Source: Nansenia antarctica
Taxonomy: Eukaryota; Chordata; Actinopteri; Argentiniformes; Microstomatidae
Length of the DNA stretch: 64,000 bases
Assembly (NCBI GenBank): GCA_963989245.1
Contig: OZ022339.1
Coordinates: forward strand, 39,468,151 to 39,532,150
Direction of reading: 5' to 3'
The translations under genes and the position numbers were made by a program. The notes beneath the pieces were generated by a model, which had not been told where the DNA came from, did not search any database, and saw only the letters and a program-made list of their open reading frames with translations. Shown here piece by piece: positions 9,925 through 22,200 of the stretch (the first letter of the stretch is position 1; each line of letters opens with the position of its first letter).

Positions 9925-11646
9925 GTCACTGATAATTAGTAGCTGGTCAAAGTCTTGATATGGGAGGGTTTCCTCTTAACACTAGTCATACCAAATTGAC
10001 GTCCATGGGTGTGATGTGACACTATAATAACATAACTCCACTATGCTATTGTGATACCCATGCCCTTCTCCTTCCCAGACATTTCCTAAATGTCTGTTTT
10101 TATCATAATAACATTGTTCCAAATTCAGAATCACTCTTAGAAACAAATCTGGATTCGCGCATTTGCGCACCCTCACCGTAACCTTTACCCTCTATGGTGA
10201 ATCGAAACTGACCTTACAGTTATTAATTGCATAACCATTTCAACCATAATGTGTCACTTATATAGATAGAATGACAATAACAGTTATTTTCATGATTGCA
10301 TGTGAATAGAATCCAGCGAGCATACAGCCTCCATAGAAGACACCAGTATGTCGAAACACAGTTTTTCTCTCAGTCTATTCAGACCTTGTTTTCAATGCTC
10401 CTATGATATTTTCTCTGCACCAAGACTGCAAAGAAAAGACATGCACCCTTTATCACAACCGTATTTACATTTTTTAAATGTATTGATTTAAAAAATATAT
10501 GTGACAGCAGCTGGTGAAACCGGGAACAAGTCGGCAACCGATCAAGTTATATATTATGTTCTCCACCTGTGTGTGTATGCAGGTCACAGGTATGTGTTGA
10601 TACAATATCAATGTACAGGGAAAAGACAAATTTGCCCTGATTACAGACATTTGGGACACAATATTTTGTGAGTAACTCGATTGTTGATTGCTCGATTGTT
10701 GATTGCTTGTCAGGGGACCAAATCAATATTTGTTTACAATGTGGTTTGGATGTTGGAGCATAGAGCTGACTGATTTGTCTGGTGACTGTATTCTGTATGT
10801 ATTCACATTATACTGTATTGATTGGGTTACATGATGTCTGTCAATATGTTATATTCAACATTTAAAATACAACATTCTAATGAAGTCCTGACACAACCAG
10901 AATATTTTGTGCATGGAAGTTATCTAATTCTATGATTATAATTACACACTTTTACATTAACGCCAACAAATGGAGGTCTCCAGACGTCAATCTGGGTACG
11001 GGTTAGTAAATGAAAACCCGTGGCTTTTAGCAATAATATTCAATGGTTTGATAAATACATGTTGGTTTCTTACCTAAATTGTGTGGTTTTCTGCCATAGG
11101 ATCCCTTACACACAGTCTGTGAATTTACACCAAGTGATTTCGACAAATAGCCAGCCTAGAGAAAGAGGAAAACAAAGAAACAAAGCTAGTCACCCTTTAC
11201 ATGATTTCATTCCAGGTAACATCACTTCTACTTAAGCACTTTATTTAGTAACTGTACTCTGTAACCCGCCTCCGCACACAATAATAACATTTTTGTCATT
11301 ATTGTCAGAAGGTGGAGTTGTCACATTTGTTGATTATTAATTTAGTTTCAGCATGCATGCATATTAAACTGACTAACTGGTATTAAACTGATTGCTGTAA
11401 GGTTGACAAACTGTATTGACAATGTAGTTAAGGAAATATGACCAAGTTTGCAAACAATGCAAGACCAGTATAGCATCTTTGAACTGATAAAACTGTCTAT
11501 TTCTCACAGCCATAAACATATAATGGTCTATTATCACCTCACAAGTTGGATCCGAGTACAAATCAGGAGTTCATCCTGTAAATGACCCCTTTAAGTTATA
11601 TTGTATATATGTATATGTATTTATTTGGGGGTCTTTGTCTTTAATT
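9925..11646. other. Non-coding stretch
   Basis: I see no gene or bounded element here. Short open frames on both strands lack motifs. Sequence is AT-rich with small local repeats such as CTCGATTGTTGATTG repeated at about 10,676-10,705. Confidence 0.5.
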
Positions 11647-11700
11647 TGCGTCTTTGAGCCTCGGAAAAGCGCTATATAAATATATTTAATTATTATGATT
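11647..11700 (+). repeat. Retroposon 3' tail fragment
   Basis: GCGTCTTTGAG followed by AAAAGCGCTATATAAAT and an AT/TTA-rich end is the common 3' tail of fish SINE/LINE retroposons. No body is visible upstream. Confidence 0.5.
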
Positions 11701-14700
11701 AATTTGGGGAAAGGAATTTGAATAAAACATTTTGTTTTCTAATCCACTACCTCGTAACCTAGCGTCTAGCTGGACAAGGTCGGACAAGGTATTTTGCTGT
11801 CATACGGTATATTTTTGGGAATTATTTGTAACTCTGTTGAACGTGTAAGTTAACCTACTGTAAAATGTTTATGCTAAATTGGTTAGGGGCTAGCCTGTTA
11901 ACGTTAGTGTCATGTTAGCTCAGCTGTAACGTAGCAATGATGCTATTAGCTAGTATTGGTGTCATGCTTATTGGTGAGCTGTCTACAGATATTGTTGTTA
12001 AATCTTGTTTATGAGCTATATTGTGCAACGTGTGACAACATGTTTTATTTTATTTTGTTCAGCTCTTTATTACGAAAGAGTATTGGGGCCACCAACTGAT
12101 TTTTTTTTTCTTTGACTTTTTTCTCTGAAATTCTGACTTTAACCTCAGAATATAACCCCCCCCTTGGACCTAATACTCTTCCGCAGTTTATGAAGGAAAT
12201 CCATGAACAAAAAACGACATAAACCATCAGTCCATGAGAGTCAGTGACCATCATTCAGCTGGGAATGCTACACAGCCACATAATCCCAACATAACTGAGG
12301 ATCAGGCCAAATTCAAATACATATGTTTGCATTGAGCCAACTTCACCATCCTGGTTCTGTGATTATGATTCATAGGGTTTCATCTGCTTCTCAAACAAAT
12401 ACACTCCAATCCCCTTAAAGCATAGTGTAGGAGGAAGGGCAGATTAGTTTGGTTCACAGGAATATTATTGAAATAGCAGGAGTGTTTATGCAGTGCCACA
12501 GCGCCCCGGTGACACGAAATGTTTGAAAATCCATTATTTCTTTCTCCACATCTTATTACATCCCATTTCCTGTAAGCTATTTGTTGTAGTAAATGCACAT
12601 TGGCTGTAAAATTGTAATGACAATTGTGTGTGTGTGCGTGTGCGTGTGCGCGTGCGCGTGTGTGTGTGTGTGTGTGAAATCTATAGCATATTGAAAAGGA
12701 AGGAAGAATGTGATTTGTGAATGTGTCAATTCCTCTCTTTAGAATTACATGGGGAAGAAAGAGAAAGGGGATTCTCTACCATTCAAGGGGATTGGCTTTA
12801 CCCCTTACAATAAGTCTACTTTATTTTCCCCCCTGCTATGTTGATCCATTATTAATCCCTTCACATGGTCTTCACACTCTCTCTCTCTCTTCCTCCTTCG
12901 CATACATACAGTACACACTCATACAGACAAGAGACTTGTGTTCAACGTCTTCACATCCACCGGTCTCTGACATTTGATCCTATCTCTCTCACCCTCTCTC
13001 TTTCCCTCTCTCTCGCCCTCTCTCTCTCAAGAGACTTGTGATCCACCTCTTTCTTTCAGTTCAGCTTAATTTGTCTCTTGTTTTCTCTTTCCCCTCCCTC
13101 CATTGTTGACCTGCGTAGTATGACAGGCAGGTAGCCTTTCACAGCACACCCCCACTGGTGCTACAAATTCTGGAGCCCATCTCGCTCTGGGATGCTTACC
13201 TATCGACCGACAGAGGAACAATCTAAGCCTCAGTTTATAGAAGTCCCCCAACCAGCTTAAAACTGTCAATCGCAGAACGTCAAACAAAGAAGACAGCGCC
13301 CACACATAGTGTTGGGTAAACACTCCCTGCCTTGAAATGCTTTTATGAAAGCTAAGAAGCAACGCAAAGATAGATGGATGAACATAATAAAGTGCTGATC
13401 ACCTGAGATCCATTCTTCAAGAGATTTCATCCTTGCTTCTTGGATTGTAAAGCACTAATGACTTCTAGCCAAGTCAATTAACGGCTTACCTTCATTAACT
13501 GTCTTCATTAGGCTAATTACATTTCTATTTGCAATCACATTAGATTATAGCAGGAACTGATCCACCAGGAGCCAGAATATGCATAGTACAATGGCCAGCC
13601 TTCAATGAATTGTAAAAAAAAAAAAAGGGAATTTAATATGAAGATTTAGTTGAAATAGTACATAGCAGGACATCCTGACAATGTAATGGAAATCACAGTC
13701 CAGCACAACAGCCTGACTCTCTCAGACAGTGTCAATGAAGAGTATTATTGGGGTCACTGGCTCTGCACTGAGATTCAAACACAACATAGAACATGAAACA
13801 TACAACATGACTCAAAGCAACAGAACTCATATTAGGTATATCCTAGCCCAAGGTGTCTGGTAACCTTGACCACTAAGAACACATCTAATTCTTTATCTGG
13901 ACTGGCACAGAAGTAGAGATTTATCCATGTTTTATTTTGGGAAGACTTCTTACATGAAATCACACAGGAAATACAACATTTGCTATTTAGTATTAGAGCT
14001 TCTTGCATGATGATGACAGTGATCATTGTAAGCTGTGGTAGGTGATGTGATATGATTGATAGTTTGGCTTGGATGCACTACTGGAGAGGTTTGCGTCTGA
14101 TCGCGACCAAGGCCCTCTAGGCGCCAAACAGAAATAGGTGAGAATGAGGATGAGAGCTGAGTGGAGGTGGGAAGCCAGAACAAATACAGTAATACAAACA
14201 AACTGATGTGTATGTGGCTTCTTATGAACAGTGTATTGTTGATCAGCGGGATTTAATGCAGGTGTGTGCAGGTGATCACTATGAAATGAGTGATTGCTAG
14301 ATTTTGATGCATAGATTGCACGGAGCTCTTCTCCAGAATCTACGGAATAACATTTTGATTGTTGTCATGTCACTTAAATCAATAGTGTGTGCAATGACTT
14401 AATCTTCACTGTGCAACTCTTCTAACATCTTGTTCACCAACAATTAAATGACCATGACGGCGGGCCTTTTCCCATGTTGTCAAACAGACTGGGCCCTTCA
14501 CAAAATAGACGAAGGAGTAAAACAGATTGATGAGGATTTCCATTACAAGTTCTGCAGACAAAACTCGGATACAGACTATTGGTTTGCACTCATCCTCATG
14601 GTTAGGGAAGATAGGTTGGGCCATGACTTTCTCAGTTTTTCTCTGCTGGTGGTTGTATTTGGCAAAAGTATGTCATAAAACTTATTATGTGTATAATATT

Positions 14701-15526
14701 CAAGCCAAAATTGTTCTAGGACTAGGTGCCTTTTAAAAAACGGTAATGGAGGAGCAGAATAATCTCAGCCAAACATTAGGCTGACCTTGATGGTGGAAGG
14801 TCAAATGTTATGAGACTAAATTGCTGGTTGAGATATACACACACCCAACCACCCACACATACAAACACACAAATAGCTCATCCTCATTCAGGGAGAAACA
14901 TATCTACATAGTATACCCTCTACATGCATGACAAAGCTGTTGGTGGGGCATGAGACATCAAGGAGGTTGTGTCTCAATGACAAGTCTTCCTTATGACCAC
15001 ACTGCGCCTCTCGTGGAGATGTGTAATCACATGTTCCACAACAGTAGTGCAAGTGCCCACGGGTAAGGGCTTATCGAATTCACACACATTGTCATTACCC
15101 GCTTCTTGTGGTTTCCTCCATGTCTGTGCACACTTATCAGGCCACCTACTTTACAGATTGTCTCAGCTGTGTAATCCTCGCCTGCTCCTGTGCCCTGAGA
15201 GACTAAATAATGCACTTCATACTCTGAGAACCATGAACAGGTCATGTGTTTTGAGTATATAGTAGTTTTGGCTGTTGACCTCTTTTGTTATAGGCTATAT
15301 TTCCTCCAGAAAGGAAACAAATATACACACAGAGTACATTTATTTGGAGAAAAAAAATCCTGTCATCAAAACCATGTGTATTGGCACCCATGGCAAGAAA
15401 AAGTAACTGAACCCTATGGAATTATCTGCATTTATGTATAAATTTGTCTTAACATAATGGTCTGATCTTCATCTAATAATGAACGAACACCTTTTTTAAA
15501 ACAATGTTTAACTGTCTATCAGTGAA
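11701..15526. other. Non-coding stretch with simple repeats
   Basis: There is a (TG)n/(CG)n tract at about 12,628-12,676, a CT-rich tract at about 12,977-13,030 and an A-run at 13,614-13,626. Open frames here are short, lack motifs and have no splice context I trust. No element ends were recognised. Confidence 0.5.
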
Positions 15527-15592
15527 GTGAAACGTTATTTATATAGCGCCTTTCGTACATGAATGCAACTCAAAGCGCTTTACAGATGAGAT
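15527..15592 (-). repeat. Retroposon 3' tail, minus orientation
   Basis: Read on the minus strand the sequence is GTAAAGCGCTTTGAGTTGC, a spacer, then GGCGCTATATAAATAAC, the conserved tail of fish retroposons. It abuts the LINE fragment that follows in the opposite orientation. Confidence 0.5.
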
Positions 15593-15621
15593 CCTTTACA
15601 GACAAACAACAAAAAACTCTC

Positions 15622-16345
15622 TGTCCTTGTTCTCCTTTACCTGAGCGCAGCTTTCGATACATTCAACCATAATATCCTCATAGACAGACTACATAAGTAT
15701 GTTGGCCTCTCTGGCACTGTACTAAACTGGTTTAAGTCCTACCTTACAGGTAGAGAATCTTTGTGCCCTTGTGAATACTCATCTTAGCTGGAATCTAAGA
15801 ACTATAGCATCAACTGTGGAGTACCACAAGGCTCTATCCTAGGTCCAGTCCTCTTGAATTTATATATGCTGCACCTTGGCAGTATCATCAGGCGACATGG
15901 CATCAATTTTCAGAGCTATGCTGATGACACTCAGCTCTATATCACTGTGTCTCCTGATGACACAAGCGCTGTTGATGCCCTCCAAGACTGTATTATAGAC
16001 ATTAATCCTTCAGCTCAACCAGGGCAAACAGAGCTACTTGTCATTGGAGCAGAGGCACTGAGAGAGAAACTGACCTCTAAATTGAAGTCACTGGCACTCA
16101 GTCCTAAGCAGCAGGCCAAAAACCTGGGTGTCATCATTGATTCCCATTTATTTTTCAATGCCCACATCAGTAATGTAACCAAATCTGCATTCTATCAATT
16201 TACAAGGCACTACATGATCTCACTCCCGGCCACATGTCAGACATGGTTTTAGAATACACACCCACTAGATCCCTCAGGTCCTCTGCTACTGGTCTCTTGA
16301 TTGTTCCAGGGTTCCGGACAAAGACCCATGGCGAGTCCGCCTTGT
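15622..16345 (+). pseudogene. LINE RT fragment, second L2-like family
   Basis: Translation in broken frames gives SAAFDTFNHNILIDRL, LNWFKSYLTGR, a stop, GVPQGSILGPVLLN, then YADDTQLYI (about 15,919-15,945), AKNLGVIIDSHLFF and a final segment ending near 16,345. These are the RT palm and thumb motifs of L2/CR1-type LINEs, distinct in sequence from the LINE at 1-9,924. The part between the RT and the last segment is shortened. There is no 5' end and no clear tail. Confidence 0.75.
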
Positions 16346-18371
16346 TTTATTGTATTGTGCTTTATATACTATTGTTCAGCACTTGCATTCAATGCATGAC
16401 TTGACAGTACATGATTGTGTACACACATGGTTTTGTTATAGAACTTGATGCTGTATTCTACTTCAGGGCAAATTATTTGGACTTCAAGATCTGCAGCACT
16501 GATGTTTTTCTTGACTCCTTCCCTGGTAGTTAGCTGATCAATGAATGTCAGTGTATTTGGATTGAGAGTCCACTCACCTAGTGTACCAGTTCTGAAATGC
16601 TCCCTGATTAAAAGGAAAGAACGAAAGTGCTGCTAACCTTCAGGCCAGACATTACATAGCCCTTCTCTACTGTGTTCCAGTTCACACGGCATGCAGACAA
16701 AATTGAGAGACTGCCAGCAAAAAGAGCACTTATCCTAATATAAAGCTATTGTGATTGGGAGTGCTGCTCTGAGAGTTGTTAAAGCTCCTGCTGCTGAAAT
16801 ATGATGGTTCTATAACCAAAGCCCTGGTCAGAGGGGTACTGACCAATAATATTGATTGCGATAGGCAGCAGTCGAGTATAACACCACATTAGTTACTGAC
16901 AGAATCACAGAATTACAATTTCAACCATTTTTATTGGCAAAAGCACAACTGGAAACTAGCATTCTTAGCTACTAACTTTCTTCTCAACTCTATTGCTCTC
17001 AGAGAACACAAGATCAAAATCGCATACCTATGAGTATTGGAGCTCTGGGTATAATTATAAAATCCAAGGATGGTTTTTGTAGCATGTGAAAACGAACAAA
17101 ACAAGATGGAGGATCAGGATGTGTCATCCTGTACACAGCACAGTATCTCCTCCAATGCCTTTTATTGTTCCTTTACTGAAGGTAGGTCTGCCACTGTACT
17201 GTAGCCTGTAGGTCAAGGCTTATTATTGGAAGAGGTCAATAAGGCACAATTACTCAGCATTTGTTGCAATATTTAACAGTCCCTACAGGCAACATGTTTA
17301 TCACTCTCACAGTCAATATGCATTTAAAGGCCCAAAGCAATCAAATGTGGTCCAATTAGGTAAACCACAGGTAATTCATTGCACACATTTAATTTGGATT
17401 TAATTTGGAATATCTTAATACATTTCTGATGCAATAGCACAATTAGTATTGCATCTCCAATTGACACAAAACACAGCCATTGCTCTGTCTGTACCTTCAG
17501 AGATAACTTAGGAAGGTGATATGCTTAATTTAATAAACGAGAATGTGGGATGGATGGAGACATTGACAGGAAGTGTTTCACAGTTTATCACCTAAACCAC
17601 CACTGCTGCTGTAGTCTAATTCCTTGTCAGATGTCCGTATTAAACCTCCCTTTGAGAAGCTGTTAGTATTACATCAGAGTTTACAGTCACAGAGTTCATC
17701 CCTTTCCCTATGGTGGTAAAAACATAAAAAAAATCCTTATCCCTTGGAATTATAAATAGCGCATCTCTCTGAGAATATTTCCGATACACTGTCTAAGCCC
17801 TCCAACGTTCTGATTCAGCTGCCACAGTGGATCAACTGTAACCCTCAAACTCAGCTTATCCTGTCACTCTATGTTTCAGGGTGTTATGAGAGAAAAAGTT
17901 CAATACTTTTTCTCAAGTGGATGTTGAAGCATGCACATGGCTATTTATGAGACACGCCCACTCAAAAATAAATAAATAAATAAGAATACTACCCCCCCCC
18001 CCCCTCAAGTTTGCTAACTAACTGTAGGTATTTAGTGAATGTAAAACTGTTGGTTATGATATTGAGTGTGTTCTTCATCGCTTCGATTTCCGTCCTATGC
18101 CAAAAACCGGAAAACTATTTTTTTCACAACAAAACTTGTTTGGCTTGATTGCGAGGTTTCACAATACCCGACATGAGGACCTTTTAAGGAACTCGACTCA
18201 ATGATATGACTTGGGGAAGAAAAAAAGAGCCGCCCCTGTTGAATTACTCCCATCATAACAGAGAACACATTAAAACACATGAAATATAACCTTGCAGATA
18301 AATCACGTTGAGTACCCCCAAACTGTTTTGGTCTTTTATTGTTATCTGTAGCATGGCTGAGGGGCAAACTG
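16346..18371. other. Non-coding stretch
   Basis: No gene or element was recognised. It contains an (AATA)n run followed by a C-run at about 17,968-18,004. Confidence 0.5.
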
Positions 18372-18378
18372 GAGCGGA

Positions 18379-18435
18379 TTCTCTCTCTCTATCTCTCACA
18401 CACACAGAGACACAGACACACAGACACACAGACAC

Positions 18436-18488
<53 letters not shown>

Positions 18489-18662
18489 GACACGCACAGA
18501 CACACACAGACACAGACACAGACACACACACACACAAACACAAACGCCCTGTCCGTCCATCTCAGTCTCTCTCTCTCTCTCTCCTTCCCTCCCTCTCTCC
18601 CTACCTCCCTACCTCCCTACCTCCCTACCTCCCTCTGTCCCTCTGTCCCTCTCTCTCTCCCT
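18379..18662. repeat. Compound microsatellite (CT)n, (CA)n, (CAGA)n, (CTAC-CTCC)n
   Basis: A long simple-sequence array runs from (TC)n through (ACAC/CAGACA)n and (CAGA)n at 18,438-18,487, more CA, then (TC)n and CTACCTCC units at about 18,600-18,633. Open frames through it encode only low-complexity Asp/Arg/Gln/Thr or Cys/Val repeats and are not genes. Confidence 0.95.
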
Positions 18663-18744
18663 CATATTCAGTTACAATATCCTTGTTTACGTGTAATACA
18701 TCTCCGCTGGGGAAAGGATTCCTCAAGTATTCCTAATATAGCCT

Positions 18745-18808
18745 AAGCACTTTGAGCTGCAACGTTTGCAGGAAAAGTGCTATACAAATAAACTTTATTA
18801 TTATTAAT
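18745..18808 (+). repeat. Retroposon 3' tail with (ATT)n
   Basis: GCACTTTGAGCTGCA, a short spacer, AAAAGTGCTATACAAATAAA and then TTATTATTATTA match the common 3' end of fish retroposons. No body is seen upstream because the microsatellite intervenes. Confidence 0.5.
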
Positions 18809-19088
18809 ATGGGTTTGCTGACCTCTATACAAAATGGACCCTGGCTATGGTCTGTGATGTAACAATGACCAAAGTTAGAATTCTTCTAAAACATTCCCCA
18901 CTTAAGGATGTCACCATGTGATGACATCACAGTGTAGAACATGCAGCTGGGGTTCTAGAATCCAGCTGCAGTACACATTTCAGGTTCATTTACCTGTCAT
19001 TCCTCTGTGAAGAGCTTGATAGATAGATTAGTTATTCGTTCTTCTCACAGTTTTTCTCCAACTCTCGCTATCCGAAAGTCAACGCATG

Positions 19089-19276
19089 GACACTTGGTAA
19101 TTAGTCCTCACTAGGCCTGGAAGAATAGAACCAGGCTGCTTTATCTACTCACTTAGCCCAGCAGAGAGACACTATGATGGGCATTGACACTTAGTAATTA
19201 GGCCTCACTAGGCCTGGAAGAATAGAACCAGGCTGCTTTAGCTGCACACTTAGCCCAGCAGAGAGACACTATGATG
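19089..19276 (+). repeat. 97-bp tandem duplication before the PABPC-like exon
   Basis: The segment starting GACACTTGGTAATTAG at 19,089 repeats from 19,186 with a period of 97 bp and few substitutions. Both copies end GAGACACTATGATG. The second copy runs straight into the first coding exon, and its final ATGATG supplies the first in-frame ATG. It could be promoter, 5' UTR or intron sequence. Confidence 0.85.
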
Positions 19277-22200
19277 CTCTCACTCTATGCCTCTGCGGAG
19301 TCTCGCAAAGAGCGAGAGTTCACTAACGTGTACGTCAAGAACTTTGGGGAGGATATGGACGACCGACGCCTGAAGGAGAGGTTTGAGAGATTCGGACCGG
19401 CCCTGAGCGTCCGGGTCATGACTGATGGCGCTGGTAGATCCGTGGGTTTTGGATTCGTCAACTTCGAGAGGCACGAGAACGCCAAGAGGGCCGTCGAGGA
19501 GATGAACGGCCAGGAGATAAACGGGAGGCGGGTCTACGTGGGCCGGGCCCAGAAGAGAGGAGAGCGCCAGGCTGTCCTGAAGAGCCAGTTTGAGCAACTG
19601 AACCAGGGCCACAGGACCACATACCAGGTGTGTGTTTATGAAGGAAAAAATGTGACAGCTGCTGGTGAAAAGTAGTCAAAGCAACCAGTAGGCAAAGTCA
19701 TTTTTCATTTTTTTTTTTTACATGTGCTTAAACTACAGATACGCTTTTGTACGCTTTCGAATGATGTGTCATACAATCACAATCCAGAGAAAAAGCTGTT
19801 TAAAGAGTTGGTTGTTTTTCACACCTTCACACAGCCAGCTAATGGGCGGTAACACAACCACTCCTCCTCTAGATTGACAGCTGTCAATATCTGTCAGTGT
19901 TAGTCACTGGGTGAGATAGCTACAGCTAACATTATTATGTGTATAAGAAAAAGAAGCTGATAGTCTCGGTAAACATTGCTGATGTATTTGAGGTATAAAA
20001 ACATCTCACTAAACATGCTCTCTCTCTACCAGCAGGGTGTCAACCTGTACGTGAAGAACTTGCACGACCGCTTGGACGACGACCAACTGCACAAAGAGTT
20101 CTCCCGCTTCGGAACCATCACCAGCGCGAAGGTGATGATGACGGAGGAAGGACGCAGCAAGGGATTCGGCTTCGTGTGCTTCTCCTCCCCCGAGGCGGCC
20201 ACCAAGGCCGTGACCGAGATGAACGGCCGCATCGTGGCCAACAAGCCCCTGTACGTGGCCCTGGCCCAGCGCAAGGAGGAGCGCCAGGCTCTCAGAACCA
20301 ACCAGAACATGCCACAGAGGATGGCCAGCGTCTGCGCCGTTCCCAACCCAGACTTCCTACCTAACTTACCCTACCAGGTTGCTCCCCCACCTGGACTCTT
20401 CATGGCTTCTGCCATTCCACAGACCCAGGACTGTGGAACCGCCCAATACTCCTCAGCTCAGCTGAGACCCACTCATCGCTTGGCTACCTTCGAACCTGAG
20501 GCGAAACCTCAGCACTTCCAGAACACACCCGACACCACCACGTCTCCATGGGCTACCGGGCCTCAGACCTTCGAGGCTATGAAGGCCACACCCTCCCAGG
20601 TGCCCCGTAGGATGACGTCTCAGCACATAGGTCAGTTTATTTAGTAAAGCAACCCTGCGCATAGCAGGGTTCCCACGGGTCCTTGAAATCCTTGAAAGTT
20701 GTTTGTGAATTTGAGAAAAAGAAATCAAGGTCTTAAAAGTTTTGGGAAAATAGACATGGGTCATTGAATGTGCTTGAATTCCCCCCCCCCCCTCTCTCTC
20801 TCTCTCTCTAAAAAAATAATGTTTTACTCAGCTCGTCAACTACTTCTGTCTCAAACTATGCCGTGTTGAGTCCTTGAATTTGAGGGAATCGAGTCTTGAA
20901 AGTCCTTGAAAGGTGCTTGAATGGGATGTTTCAGAAGGTGTGGGGACCCCTGACATAGAGACAAGAGCACTATCCAAACATTTGCCATAAATATCCCTTT
21001 GGTTATGCTTATCTTCCCCTCTCAGCTACCCAGGCCTTGAGAAAGCACCCTGCCGTTGCAGATGGTGATCCAGCTATGGCACGGCTGCACGCTGTGCCCC
21101 AGAACAAGTCCACAGCTGGTGTACACCACCGCCAGCAGCACACGGCTCCCCAGCCACAGGTCCCCGTGCAGCAGCCTGCTGTCCATGTCCATGTCCAGGA
21201 CCAGGAGACACTGATTGCCTCCATACTGGCCATAATGGCTACAGTTCCCCATGAGGACCAGAAGCAGATGATAGGTGAGTCTATTTGTTTGTTTCTATGG
21301 ATACCCATTAGCTGTTACAGTTACTGTAGAATTTCTACCTCCTGAAATGATGGCTAGGACTGGTGTTATCAAGCGAAAGGTTATTTATATACAAATCTGC
21401 TGACATGCACTTGTGATCACTTTCAATTCAATAAAACAAGCTGTTAGATATTCACTTTCATATTCTGGACGGTACAATTCGCATTTCTCAAAAACAACAA
21501 ACTGTCAACTTCTGTGAGACGTCTTGCTGCAAGGCATTCTGGAACCTGCAGTTCTGAAACCCATTCTTTAACTAATACAACAGAAATGTACTTCTTTTTT
21601 TTTAACTACCTTAACGATAAATAATAACTCTTTTAACTGTCAATCAATCATGTAACATATTAATCAATCTCTTTTAACTGTCAATCGATCAGGTAACCTT
21701 TAAAGTTACAACAGTTACTGTTACTGATATTTACTCCCCCCTCCCTCCAGGTGAGCGTCTCTTCCCATCCATCCTCAGCATGCACCCCAGCATCGCCCCC
21801 AAGGTCACGAGCATGCTGCTGGAGATGGACAACCGTGATCTGCTGCGCCTGCTGGCGTCTCCTGAGGCGCTGCGCTACCAGGTGGATGAAGCGGTCGCTG
21901 CGCTGGAGGCCCACTGGGCTGAGGAGGCTGCACAGAAAATTGGCCACTTCCCAGAGTTCCAAGCGGCCCAGAAGAGAGGAGAGCGCCAGGCTGTCCTGAA
22001 GAGCCAGTTTGAGCAACTGAACCAGGGCCACAGGACCACATACCAGGTGTGTGTTTATGAAGAAAAAAATGTGACAGCTGCTGGTGAAAAGTAGTCAAAG
22101 CAACCAGTAGGCATTTTTCTACTAAACTAAATGTTCTACTAAACTATTTTTCTATGTACTACTAAACTACAGATTGTACGCTTTCGAATGATGTGTCATA

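Noticed and set aside
18253..18746. Open frames of 96-142 codons on both strands
   Set aside because: They run through the compound microsatellite and encode only low-complexity repeats.
19280..19679. Minus-strand frames opposite the PABPC-like exons
   Set aside because: GC-rich shadows of the plus-strand coding exons; the same shadows recur in copy B.
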